NCBI GenBank assembly: GCA_002296975.1
Contig: DBIS01000022.1
Coordinates: 1 to 19,847 of the forward strand
DNA length: 19,847 bases
Direction of reading: 5' to 3'
Origin: Deltaproteobacteria bacterium UBA796
GTDB taxonomy: Bacteria; Myxococcota_A; UBA796
In this document: positions 1-7,098 of the stretch, piece after piece
Layout: each line of letters opens with the position of its first letter
How positions within the stretch are numbered: the first letter of the stretch is position 1
Translations under genes and position numbers: made by a program
Notes under the pieces: generated by a model
The model's input: the letters and a program-made list of their open reading frames with translations, nothing else
Told to the model about the DNA's origin: nothing
Database searches by the model: none

Positions 1-418
1 AGTTTTGTGGGCGACTCAACACCTCAGCGATCGACCCCACACTCAATGACGATGTGTTTGTTCCCAAAACCGTGTGGGCTTCGACCAAGCCTTCAACCTC
101 GGTAAATATTTTGCGTTTAAGCGCTAAAATCTCCGGCACCGCCTCGATCACCAAGTCGGCGCCATCGACTGCAGTTTGTAAATCCGTGGTGCCGGCCAAA
201 CGTACCAAGGCCTGATCCCGGACAATCTCGGTCACCTTTCCGCGTGCAACACCTTTGTCCAGGTTGGCGTGAACCTTGTCCAAGCCAAGTTGAAGCGCGC
301 CGTCGTCGAGGTCAAAAAGTCGAACCTCCATGCCCGACATCGCACACACCTGGGCAATGCCATGGCCCATGGTGCCCGCGCCAATAATTGCGACGTTTTC
401 AAATGTGATCTCAGTCAT
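1..418 (-). CDS. 3-hydroxyacyl-CoA dehydrogenase, N-terminal part (cut by window edge)
   Basis: This is the NAD-binding half of a 3-hydroxyacyl-CoA (or 3-hydroxybutyryl-CoA) dehydrogenase, which oxidises the 3-hydroxyl of an acyl-CoA to the 3-oxo form in the cytoplasm. About 139 residues are visible. A Rossmann glycine motif (GAGTMGHGIAQ) lies at about residues 12-22, the acidic end of the second strand reads LFDLDD, and an LVIEAVPE segment and an LGTNTSSLS segment follow, as is usual in the family. The ATG is at 418, with GGAG seven bases upstream. It overlaps the thiolase stop codon by 8 bases, so the two are probably translated together. The 'KGVARGKVT' stretch resembles PaaH/Hbd-type enzymes. 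The substrate cannot be read from this half, and the C-terminal helical domain is outside the window. Confidence 0.92.
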   Translation of the reverse strand, partial: MTEITFENVAIIGAGTMGHGIAQVCAMSGMEVRLFDLDDGALQLGLDKVHANLDKGVARGKVTEIVRDQALVRLAGTTDLQTAVDGADLVIEAVPEILALKRKIFTEVEGLVEAHTVLGTNTSSLSVGSIAEVLSRPQN

Positions 419-1616
419 CGATAATCTCCACTAGGGTGCTCACACCCTGGCCAACGCCCACACACAGCGTGGCCAAACCACGTTTGAGCCCCCGAACACG
501 CAGCGCATGAATCAAGGTTGTTAAAATCCGGGCGCCCGAGCAGCCCAATGGATGGCCGAGAGCGATCGCTCCACCATTGACGTTGACCCTATCAGCCTTG
601 AGCCCGAGCTCACGGATGACCCCGATCGACTGTGCGGCAAATGCCTCGTTGAGCTCGATCAAATCCAGATCATCCAAAGACCAACCCGCCAAGGCAAGCG
701 CACGCCGGGTGGCTGGCACTGGCCCAAGCCCCATCACCGTGGGGTCGACCCCAGCTGCCGCACAAGCCACCAGCCGCGCAACCGGCTTTAGTCCCAAGGC
801 TCTGGCCTTATCGGCCGTGGCCACGATCATCACAGCGGCCCCATCATTGAGAGTAGATGAGTTGCCAGCCGTTACGGTTCCGCCATCGCGAAAGGCTGGT
901 TTTAAGCGTGCCAGCGTTTCGATTGATGAGTCGGCTCTTGGGCCTTCATCGGCCACGATCTCAACTGTTTGGCGCCGGCCTTTGGGTGCCGTAATCGGGA
1001 TTATCTCAGCCTCGAATGCCCCCGCCGCCGCCGCCTGAACCGCTTTAGCTTGAGAGCCCAAGGCATAAGCATCTTGCTCGGCCCGGCTGATCCCCATTTT
1101 GTCGGCAATATTCTCTGCAGTGCACCCCATGGCCTCCAGGGGAAACAAGGCCTCCATGCGCGGGTTCGGATAGCGCCAACCCAAGCAGGTGTCCCACAAT
1201 ACTGCGTTACCAGCCTTGGGGAGATTCGGCCCTCTGGGCATCGAATACGGCGCGCGAGACATGCTCTCCACCCCACCCGCCAAATACACACTGCCATCAC
1301 CACACCGTGCGGCACGAAAAGCCTGGTTGACCGCTTCAAGCCCCGAAGCACACAAGCGGTTGACCGTCACCCCTGGCACAGATTGGGGCACCCCCGCCAA
1401 CAGCGATGCCATGCGGGCCACGTTGCGGTTGTCTTCGCCAGCCTGATTCGCACAGCCCATAAATACATCGTCGATCAGCGAGGGGTCAAGCCCAGATTCC
1501 GCGATCACCGCCGCCATGGTCATGGCCAACAAATCGTCGGGCCGAACCGTGCTCAAACCACCCATAAAACGACCGATCGGCGTCCGCCGAGGGGTACAAA
1601 TCACCACTTCTTGCAT
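411..1616 (-). CDS. Acetyl-CoA acyltransferase (thiolase), PaaJ/PcaF type
   Basis: This is a thiolase that cleaves 3-oxoacyl-CoA with CoA to release acetyl-CoA, or runs in reverse. With the start chosen here it is 401 residues, the usual length for the 3-oxoadipyl-CoA thiolase group. The nucleophilic Cys is C89 (NRLCASGLEAV), the catalytic His lies in GGAIALGHPLGCSG near residue 355, the second Cys in LCVGVGQG near 385, and the NEAFAAQ motif is present. 'GCANQAGEDNRNVARMA' near residue 55 is characteristic of PcaF/PaaJ thiolases, but specificity for 3-oxoadipyl-CoA is not proven. Possible starts are TTG 1628, ATG 1619 and ATG 1616. GGGAG sits five bases before the ATG at 1616, so I prefer that. 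It lies 23 bases downstream of the CcmP-like shell gene and overlaps the dehydrogenase, which implies one operon. Biosynthetic or beta-oxidation thiolase activity is the alternative. Confidence 0.95.
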   Translation of the reverse strand: MQEVVICTPRRTPIGRFMGGLSTVRPDDLLAMTMAAVIAESGLDPSLIDDVFMGCANQAGEDNRNVARMASLLAGVPQSVPGVTVNRLCASGLEAVNQAFRAARCGDGSVYLAGGVESMSRAPYSMPRGPNLPKAGNAVLWDTCLGWRYPNPRMEALFPLEAMGCTAENIADKMGISRAEQDAYALGSQAKAVQAAAAGAFEAEIIPITAPKGRRQTVEIVADEGPRADSSIETLARLKPAFRDGGTVTAGNSSTLNDGAAVMIVATADKARALGLKPVARLVACAAAGVDPTVMGLGPVPATRRALALAGWSLDDLDLIELNEAFAAQSIGVIRELGLKADRVNVNGGAIALGHPLGCSGARILTTLIHALRVRGLKRGLATLCVGVGQGVSTLVEIIDD

Positions 1617-1639
1617 CATTTCTCCCAAAGTATCGGGGC

Positions 1640-2284
1640 TTAATAAAAGACAGCCGCCGGGCCGGGGTTGTCGCGGCCATTCATATCCTCGAGCACAGAG
1701 ATGGCAGCCCTCGACGCTTCCTTGATGTCTTCCGCGCCACCGCCGATGTACACCCGACCAAAAGCGCCCACAGCCCGAAACTCAAGCACGTTGATGTTGG
1801 CGGCCTTCTCGGCCTCATTGGTGGCGATCAATGCATAGCCAGCCGGGTGGGTCTCCAAGACGTACAAGGTCTCGCCTTCGTTTAAGAAGTTTCCGTGACG
1901 CATGCGGTTGGTGATTTGAGCGTGGTAGCCCGTGGTGCCATTAATGGTTTGACCACTCACAACCCGAGGCTTGAGCCGGTCTTCAAGTTTGAGGTCGAGT
2001 GCTGAGAGGATCGCCTCTCCGGCCGCCCGAACCTGACCTTGGTCATAATGATGCAGCTCCAAACAACCATAGCGGCGTTCGACGATTTGAATCCCCGGCG
2101 TGCAGCTGGTGCATTTGAGCGCGATGTCGGTCACCACGTTGACGTCCATGCCTGGCGACACCTCGATAAACAAGGAGGCCTGGGACTCAAGCGGGTGGTA
2201 ACCCTGAGAAATGGTGGCGAGAAAGCCTGCAGTCTGAGGTTGCAGGATGTCGATATAAGTAAAGCAGCGTAGATCTATAGACAT
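1640..2284 (-). CDS. Tandem BMC-domain shell protein, CcmP-like
   Basis: A 214-residue protein with two bacterial microcompartment (BMC) domains. The first ends in TDIALKCTSCTPGIQIVERR (about residues 52-71) plus a YGCLELHH strand. The second holds ALIATNEAEKAANINVLEF and VGAFGRVYIGGG (about residues 145-180). The whole chain, including the opening LRCFTYIDILQPQ and the middle RLKPRVVSGQ and NRMRHGN, lines up from memory with cyanobacterial CcmP. CcmP is a trimeric BMC-T protein of the carboxysome shell that stacks in pairs and has a gated pore. The Glu-Arg pair known to gate CcmP/CsoS1D pores is present (E69-R70). I chose ATG 2284 because GAGG lies five bases upstream and homology begins there; an upstream in-frame start at 2377 adds 31 unlike residues. 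It is first in an operon with the thiolase and dehydrogenase. No other shell gene is visible. Confidence 0.88.
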   Translation of the reverse strand: MSIDLRCFTYIDILQPQTAGFLATISQGYHPLESQASLFIEVSPGMDVNVVTDIALKCTSCTPGIQIVERRYGCLELHHYDQGQVRAAGEAILSALDLKLEDRLKPRVVSGQTINGTTGYHAQITNRMRHGNFLNEGETLYVLETHPAGYALIATNEAEKAANINVLEFRAVGAFGRVYIGGGAEDIKEASRAAISVLEDMNGRDNPGPAAVFY

Positions 2285-2419
2285 GTGGGCCTCGTCAGCC
2301 CTGTAACCGCCACAGATCCCACAGACGACTGCCCAGCCGTGAAAACCCCTCAGCCCCAAGTTCAGCAGACCCAGCATCCTTAGGAAACCGGTTAAGAGCG
2401 CCGCTGAGAGGACTCCACC

Positions 2420-3148
2420 ATGTACAATATGACCATCGCCACAGTCATCGCAATCGCGGCCTTCGCTCTTGGCATGACGATCGCAGGCTCCTTGATTGCC
2501 GGCTTCGTCCCCGCAGCCATCTCCCTGTTGATCGCCTATTTTTTGCTTGCTCGACGCAGTGGCAATCAGTTTCGGGTGATCGCAGAGCGTGCAGCAGTCG
2601 AGTTTCAGGCAGGACGAATGGAGCCAGGGCTACGTTTGATGGAGTCGGCCCTAAAATTATCCAAATGGCAATTCGGCATCGCCGGTCAGGTCCATGGGCA
2701 AATCGGCCAGCTGATGTACATGCAACGCAAATGGGACGAGGCCAGGAAACACCTTAGCCAAGCTTGGGGCCGAGACTGGCGCGCACGGTCCATGCTCGCC
2801 GTCCTCGAACACCGTCAAGGCAACAAGGAGCGGGCCTTAGAGCGCATGGCAGAGCTCAAGGGCCACGGCGCTAAAGATGCGGTATATTGGGCCCTGTACG
2901 CCTATTTGGCAGTCGAATCCAAAAAGCGCACCCTCGCTTTGGAGTTGCTCGGAGAAGGGCTGAAAAAGTGTGAAAACTCACCTGGCCTGATGGGGCTTCA
3001 AAAGTCGATCGCCAACAAAAAGAAGCTCAAAATGAAGGCGTTCGCGCCCACATGGTACCAGTATTTCCCAGAGCAAATGCCCAAGTCCATGATGCAAACC
3101 AGCAACCAACAACACCGTGGGATGAGCATCCCTCAGCCAAGGCGATAA
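2420..3148 (+). CDS. Membrane-anchored TPR-like protein of unknown function
   Basis: I do not recognise a named family. The 242-residue product opens with a hydrophobic stretch of about 40 residues (4-45), best read as two transmembrane helices with a short turn, ending in LLARR, which favours a cytoplasmic C-terminal part. Residues 55-200 are helical with tetratricopeptide-like spacing (FQAGRMEPGLRLMESALKL, QRKWDEARKHLSQAW, RQGNKERALERMAEL, ESKKRTLALELLGEGL), suggesting a protein-protein interaction scaffold. The tail is basic, then rich in Gln, Met and Pro. AGGA lies eight bases before the ATG at 2420; the ATG at 2429 is also possible. It stands alone, divergent from the shell-protein operon across 135 bases and convergent with the radical SAM gene. 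Function is unknown. Confidence 0.85.
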   Translation: MYNMTIATVIAIAAFALGMTIAGSLIAGFVPAAISLLIAYFLLARRSGNQFRVIAERAAVEFQAGRMEPGLRLMESALKLSKWQFGIAGQVHGQIGQLMYMQRKWDEARKHLSQAWGRDWRARSMLAVLEHRQGNKERALERMAELKGHGAKDAVYWALYAYLAVESKKRTLALELLGEGLKKCENSPGLMGLQKSIANKKKLKMKAFAPTWYQYFPEQMPKSMMQTSNQQHRGMSIPQPRR

Positions 3149-3173
3149 ACAGCGGCATCGCTGGCTTAATGCT

Positions 3174-3193
3174 AAAAACATGACCCCTGGGTC
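3174..3193 (-). terminator. Weak intrinsic terminator after the radical SAM gene
   Basis: On the minus strand, just after the radical SAM stop codon, GACC-CAGG-GGTC forms a short 4-bp hairpin, followed after ATG by five Ts. A second small hairpin (CAGCG/CGCTG, 3150-3163) lies beyond it and is followed by TTT. The stems are short, so termination may be inefficient. Together the two could serve both convergent genes. Confidence 0.35.
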
Positions 3194-3195
3194 TG

Positions 3196-4725
3196 TCAGT
3201 CGGCGTACCAGGGCGGTTTGACCAACTGCTGATAATGCTCAACCTTAAACGGATTGAGCCGCTGCTTGGTCACATCAAAGGCCATCTTGGCGCTCACCAT
3301 CGTGAACCAGATGTACATGTCTCGCTTGTAGCTCTCTTTGCTCAGCAAGCCTTTGAGCATCCACTTGGGATTCACAAACTGCTTGTTCATGCGATGAAGC
3401 TCCTGGGCAATCTCAGCGCGGGTCATGTACTTCGAATCCAAGACCGGGCTCATCCAATCAAAATTATCAAAGTCCTCTTCGGTGATGTGCCCATTCGCGA
3501 GGGCATCATCGTAAATCGGCGTGCCAGGCACCGGTGTAATCGGGTGAAAAGCCGGAAAGTCGACGTCGATTTTTTTGGCCATCTCGACTTGCAAGCGAAG
3601 GCTGTCCCGCGTTTCATCCTTAATCCCGACGATAAAGGTCGCTTGAATGAAGACCTCTGGGTATTTTTCCTTGAATATTTTGATGGCCCGCTCAGCCACG
3701 CCACCGGTGTAAAAGCGCTTATCAAGCCCCCTGAGCGTGTCGTCCTCTGCGCGCTCAACCCCGATCAAAATATGGCGTAAGCCCGCCCGAACCTGGGCCT
3801 CAAGAATGCCCTTCTCTTCATCGCGAACCACGCAGTCCGCGCGCATAAATGTCATCCATTTGGTCTTCATGCCGCTGGCGATCATCGCCTCGGCAAACCC
3901 CAAATTAAAGCGCGGATCGATATTCCAACTCTCATCCACCCACACAAAACCGCGCTTACCATAACGATAATAAAGCAGCTCCATCTCCTCCATCACCCGG
4001 TCGACTGACTTTGTACGCCACCTCGGCGTGAGGATGGTCTCGCCATTTTCCCCTATCTTTCGATCGGCCATGGTCGTCCACCAGGCACAAAAGCTGCAAC
4101 GTGAGGTACACCCACGTGAATGATGCATCGTGGCACCGGAGGGCGAAAACAAGTACCGGGACCGGCCATATAGATGCATGGGCAAGAGGTCATAGGCGGG
4201 CAAAGGGAGGCTATCGAGGTCTTTGATCAGCTTCCGAGGATTGGTGGTGATGACCTGATCACCGGCGCCAAAAGCGATGCCATCTACCGATCCCAAATCG
4301 GGGTCATTCGCTGCGAATGTTTCGAGCAGTGCCTCAAAGGTGGCCTCACCTTCGCCGATACAGATGGCATCAATATCAGAGCGGGTCGCATAACGGTGAG
4401 ACATATTGCTGAAATGCCCCCCCCCCGCGATGGTTTTAGCCTCAGGTGCTGCCTGGCGACAAAGCTGGAAAAACTTCAGTGCCTCCTTGGTGTACAGCGC
4501 ATGGTTTTCACCACAACCGATCACATCTGGCTTGAAAGCTTTGACCTCCTCGTACAACGATCTCCACCCCATCTTCAAAGGAAGGCAGTCTATCGCCCTC
4601 ACCTCGTGGCCCGCGGCGCGCGCGACTGCTGCCAAGGCCGGTAAAGCCTGCTGCACGAGATAGTTGTCCCCCTCGGAGACATAAGGCCAATAACCACGCG
4701 GCGGATGGACAAGTAAAACACGCAT
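3196..4725 (-). CDS. Cobalamin-binding-domain radical SAM protein (class B-like)
   Basis: A 509-residue radical SAM enzyme. The start MRVLLVHPPRGYW and the Rossmann-like first 150 residues fit a B12-binding domain, ending in the usual CIGEGEATFEALLE. The 4Fe-4S/SAM motif CxxxCxxC is C206, C210 and C213 (CTSRCSFCAWW). Later radical SAM strands include FVWVDESW, HILIGVERAEDDTLRGLDK and FIQATFIVGI. Such proteins typically methylate unactivated carbon or do related radical chemistry on lipids, antibiotics or pigments; the substrate here is unknown. ATG 4725 is preferred because family members start this way. A TTG at 4764 would overlap the upstream methyltransferase, which ends 8 bases before this ATG. 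The two are probably cotranscribed. A 10-G run (4417-4426) encodes part of a Gly-Gly-Gly at residues 101-103. Confidence 0.9.
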   Translation of the reverse strand: MRVLLVHPPRGYWPYVSEGDNYLVQQALPALAAVARAAGHEVRAIDCLPLKMGWRSLYEEVKAFKPDVIGCGENHALYTKEALKFFQLCRQAAPEAKTIAGGGHFSNMSHRYATRSDIDAICIGEGEATFEALLETFAANDPDLGSVDGIAFGAGDQVITTNPRKLIKDLDSLPLPAYDLLPMHLYGRSRYLFSPSGATMHHSRGCTSRCSFCAWWTTMADRKIGENGETILTPRWRTKSVDRVMEEMELLYYRYGKRGFVWVDESWNIDPRFNLGFAEAMIASGMKTKWMTFMRADCVVRDEEKGILEAQVRAGLRHILIGVERAEDDTLRGLDKRFYTGGVAERAIKIFKEKYPEVFIQATFIVGIKDETRDSLRLQVEMAKKIDVDFPAFHPITPVPGTPIYDDALANGHITEEDFDNFDWMSPVLDSKYMTRAEIAQELHRMNKQFVNPKWMLKGLLSKESYKRDMYIWFTMVSAKMAFDVTKQRLNPFKVEHYQQLVKPPWYAD

Positions 4726-4733
4726 TCCTTTAT

Positions 4734-5672
4734 TTACCCTCGCCACCGAGCCGCTGCCATCCAAGCGCGATTGAGCGGTCGGGTGACGGGGTCTGCGCGC
4801 AGTTGACGCTCAAATGCACGAATGGTGTCCACATCAAGCTCACCAGCAGCCGCCTCGAAAGGGCCGCTGAGCACATAATGACTGGGCTCCAAAGACAGTA
4901 GGTCAAATTCCGAAAAAATAGCCTTAAAGCCCGACTCTGTGAAGGTACGAACCCACCTGTCCCCCTCGACATGGACCACTCCATCGCCAAAAAGTGCCCC
5001 AAGACTGCCCTCAGCAACATCTGGCCCCATCGCCCAACCATATCGGGCCTCGACCGAGGCCAAAACCACAGCGCCTGGCTTTAAAAGCGGCTTCAAGGCT
5101 GCGACAACCGCATCGGGGTCTGGGACATAACACAGGACCTCGGCAGCGATCACCACATCGAAAGGTGGCAATTCAGGCAAGGTATCCCCCGTGCTCCAGT
5201 GCACATCAAAACGACCGGGACGGCCCGCCGCATGCCCAACTGCAGCCCAAAGACTGCGTAAATCTGGGTCGATTAGCTCCACTTCACAGCCGCGGTCCAA
5301 GCACCACTGGCTGAACCGACCTATTCCACCACCCAAATCCAACACCCGCGCCCCCGGCTGAATATGAGCGCGCCAATGATCTAGGTAAAGCTCCCGTTCC
5401 AAGAGCTTGTCTTCGTGGCCGGGGTGTTCGGGCGTCAGAAAATCCATCCAGTCTGGGTGTTCAAACCACCACCGCCGCATGCCAACCAAGTTGTCTAAAG
5501 CAGGATCTGAAGCCTGAGCCCCATCATGAAGTGCCACCAACTCTGGGTGCCCGGGCTGGAGCAGGTATTTCCGACCCTTAAAACCATGTAAATCCGTGCA
5601 CAGAAATGGTCCCGACCCGTCTAACTTTGGCAGGGGCGCATCATCGAGAGCTTGAGCATCACGCAAAGACAT
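4734..5672 (-). CDS. Class I SAM-dependent methyltransferase
   Basis: A 312-residue protein with a Rossmann methyltransferase core. Motif I is VLDLGGGIGRFSQW at about residues 110-123, the acidic end of strand 2 is EVELIDPD, motif post-II is FDVVIAAEVLCYVPDPDAV, and the LLKPGAVVLASVEA strand follows. This is the Methyltransf_11/23-like group, acting on small molecules or lipids. About 100 N-terminal residues (including HPDWMDFLTPEHPGHEDK) lie before the core and I cannot assign them. The start is ATG 5672, with AGGG six bases upstream; a GTG at 5687 is in frame but would contain that ribosome site. It lies directly upstream of the B12 radical SAM gene with an 8-base gap, suggesting both act on one product. 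The substrate is unknown. Confidence 0.88.
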   Translation of the reverse strand: MSLRDAQALDDAPLPKLDGSGPFLCTDLHGFKGRKYLLQPGHPELVALHDGAQASDPALDNLVGMRRWWFEHPDWMDFLTPEHPGHEDKLLERELYLDHWRAHIQPGARVLDLGGGIGRFSQWCLDRGCEVELIDPDLRSLWAAVGHAAGRPGRFDVHWSTGDTLPELPPFDVVIAAEVLCYVPDPDAVVAALKPLLKPGAVVLASVEARYGWAMGPDVAEGSLGALFGDGVVHVEGDRWVRTFTESGFKAIFSEFDLLSLEPSHYVLSGPFEAAAGELDVDTIRAFERQLRADPVTRPLNRAWMAAARWRG

Positions 5673-5729
5673 GGCAATCCCTTTCACCGTGCTGCTACGG
5701 CGACAAAACGCTGGCTCAAAACCGCCGCT

Positions 5730-5783
5730 TTATCGAGGGTCTTGAGGCTTGGGCTGAGGCCGGGGTGAGGGTCGCCAGTTCAT
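5730..5783 (-). CDS. Possible 17-residue proline-rich leader peptide
   Basis: In the 170-base gap between lpxC and the methyltransferase, an ATG at 5783 opens a 17-codon frame (MNWRPSPRPQPKPQDPR) ending in TAA. AGGA lies seven bases before the ATG. Six of the 17 codons are proline, several as XPXP, a pattern that can slow ribosomes. A perfect TTGACA (5834-5839) lies 50 bases upstream, but only a weak -10 with long spacing follows it. It could be a regulatory upstream ORF for the methyltransferase/radical SAM pair, or chance. No homology is claimed. Confidence 0.3.
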   Translation of the reverse strand: MNWRPSPRPQPKPQDPR

Positions 5784-5842
5784 TGTAATTCCTACGCAAT
5801 GTGGAGCTTTAGATTGCCGTGAGAGAAAGCCGATGTCAAGCC

Positions 5843-6688
5843 CTAGGCCTGACAAAGCTCCCATGCGTCCGGTTCGGCCATCACCGCCCGAACAAGACCC
5901 ACAATCAGCCCATGGCCAGGCCGCTGTGTCACCAAACGACCGGCGAGGGGGTAGCCCAGCAAGCGGAGATCGCCCAAGGCGTCAAGCATCTTGTGTCGGA
6001 CTGGCTCATCATTTGCGCGCAAGCCCCCTTCGTTAAGCGGGCCCGATTCGCCAAAAACGACTGCATTATTGAGACTACCGCCCAAAGCCAGACCCATTCG
6101 GTGCATCGCGGCCACATGTCGCTCAAATCCAAAGGTGCGGGCCCAAGACAACTCAGCCTCAAATATTCCGGCGCCCATCTCAAGGCTAAGGCGTTGGCTG
6201 TTTATCGCTGGATGATCGAAATCGATGCTCAGATCGAGGGCCAACACTGTTGAGGGCTCCAGCCGAGCCGACCGTTCCCCATCCCGAAAAGATACGGTTT
6301 TGTGGATGACCAAAACCATTTTTGGCGCACCCTGTTCAACAATGCCCGCTGAATGAATATGACTCAACCAAGCCTGACCACACCCATCGAGGGCCGGTAG
6401 CTCACCGCCTTCCACCACCACCCGGACATTATCCAACCCCGCCCCGACCAACGTGGCCAGCAGATGCTCCACGGTGCGAACCTTCGCCCCCGATAGACCC
6501 AGGGTCGTCGCCATCTGGGTGTCGACTACATTATCGACGACCGCCGGAATCAACACGCCATCGGACTCAAACACGATGCCTGAGTTCGCTTTGGCCGGAC
6601 AAAGCCACGCGCGCACAGGATGTCCCCCATGTAAAGCGACGCCCGACACCTCGACCCTTCCACGCAGGGTGGTCTGGTGGCCGCTCAT
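5843..6688 (-). CDS. lpxC: UDP-3-O-acyl-N-acetylglucosamine deacetylase
   Basis: LpxC is the zinc deacetylase that commits UDP-3-O-acyl-GlcNAc to lipid A synthesis in the cytoplasm. The 281-residue protein is slightly shorter than the E. coli enzyme (305). It shows the GVALHGG opening, the TVEHLLATL motif (E74 as base, H75 as zinc ligand), GSLNNAVVF, and VRHKMLDALGDLRLLG with H232 and D236 as the other zinc ligands. The general-acid His is H259 in RPGHGLIVG. Its ATG overlaps the TGA of the DUF192 gene (ATGA), so it sits at the end of the ruv cluster and is probably translationally coupled to it. This marks the host as a lipopolysaccharide maker. Confidence 0.97.
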   Translation of the reverse strand: MSGHQTTLRGRVEVSGVALHGGHPVRAWLCPAKANSGIVFESDGVLIPAVVDNVVDTQMATTLGLSGAKVRTVEHLLATLVGAGLDNVRVVVEGGELPALDGCGQAWLSHIHSAGIVEQGAPKMVLVIHKTVSFRDGERSARLEPSTVLALDLSIDFDHPAINSQRLSLEMGAGIFEAELSWARTFGFERHVAAMHRMGLALGGSLNNAVVFGESGPLNEGGLRANDEPVRHKMLDALGDLRLLGYPLAGRLVTQRPGHGLIVGLVRAVMAEPDAWELCQA

Positions 6689-7098
6689 CGAGAAGACGCT
6701 CCTGGCAAGCCCGCCACCGTTTGTCCAACGCTCACCCCATGGGCCTCAAACCAACCGAGGGACATTTCGAGCGCATACATGGTGGGGTGAATCGATGGCA
6801 CAGGCGCTTCATCGAGGGGCACCATTTTGGCGATATGAACGATTTGACCCGAAGCGCTAATGAACGCGATGGAGAGTGCCACGGGGGTGTTCTTCATCCA
6901 GAAACTGCGCTTGGCTTGGTTTGGGTACACAAAGAGCATGCCCATGTCTTTGTTGAGGGCGGTCCGGCCCATCAAACCATAGGCCCGAGCGCTGGGGTCG
7001 TCAGCGACCTCAGCCCGCACATTCGTCGCCCCCAAAACCAAATCGACGGGCGGCGCAGAAAGCACTGTAAACACTGTGGAAACCCACAGAAGAAACAT
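6685..7098 (-). CDS. DUF192 family exported protein
   Basis: A 137-residue protein of the DUF192 (PF02643) family, whose biochemical role is not settled. After a hydrophobic N-terminus (MFLLWVSTVFTVLSAPP) that looks like a signal peptide, it carries the family hallmarks ARAYGLMGRTAL, GMLFVYP, SFWMKNTPVALSIAFI, IVHIAKMVP and YALEMSLGWFEAHGVSVG. It probably acts in the periplasm. The ATG at 7098 shares one base with the ruvB stop (TGATG); an in-frame TTG at 7101 is less likely. The stop overlaps lpxC (ATGA). It is thus wedged between DNA repair and lipid A genes in one transcript. I see no link to recombination. Confidence 0.92.
   Translation of the reverse strand: MFLLWVSTVFTVLSAPPVDLVLGATNVRAEVADDPSARAYGLMGRTALNKDMGMLFVYPNQAKRSFWMKNTPVALSIAFISASGQIVHIAKMVPLDEAPVPSIHPTMYALEMSLGWFEAHGVSVGQTVAGLPGASSR

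Noticed and set aside
1001..1643. Plus-strand and alternate-frame open frames across the thiolase gene
   Set aside because: They are shadows of a well-conserved thiolase and encode no recognisable protein.
2285..2377. 31-residue N-terminal extension of the CcmP-like protein
   Set aside because: Homology starts at the ATG at 2284, which has its own ribosome site, and the extension would be unlike any BMC-T protein.
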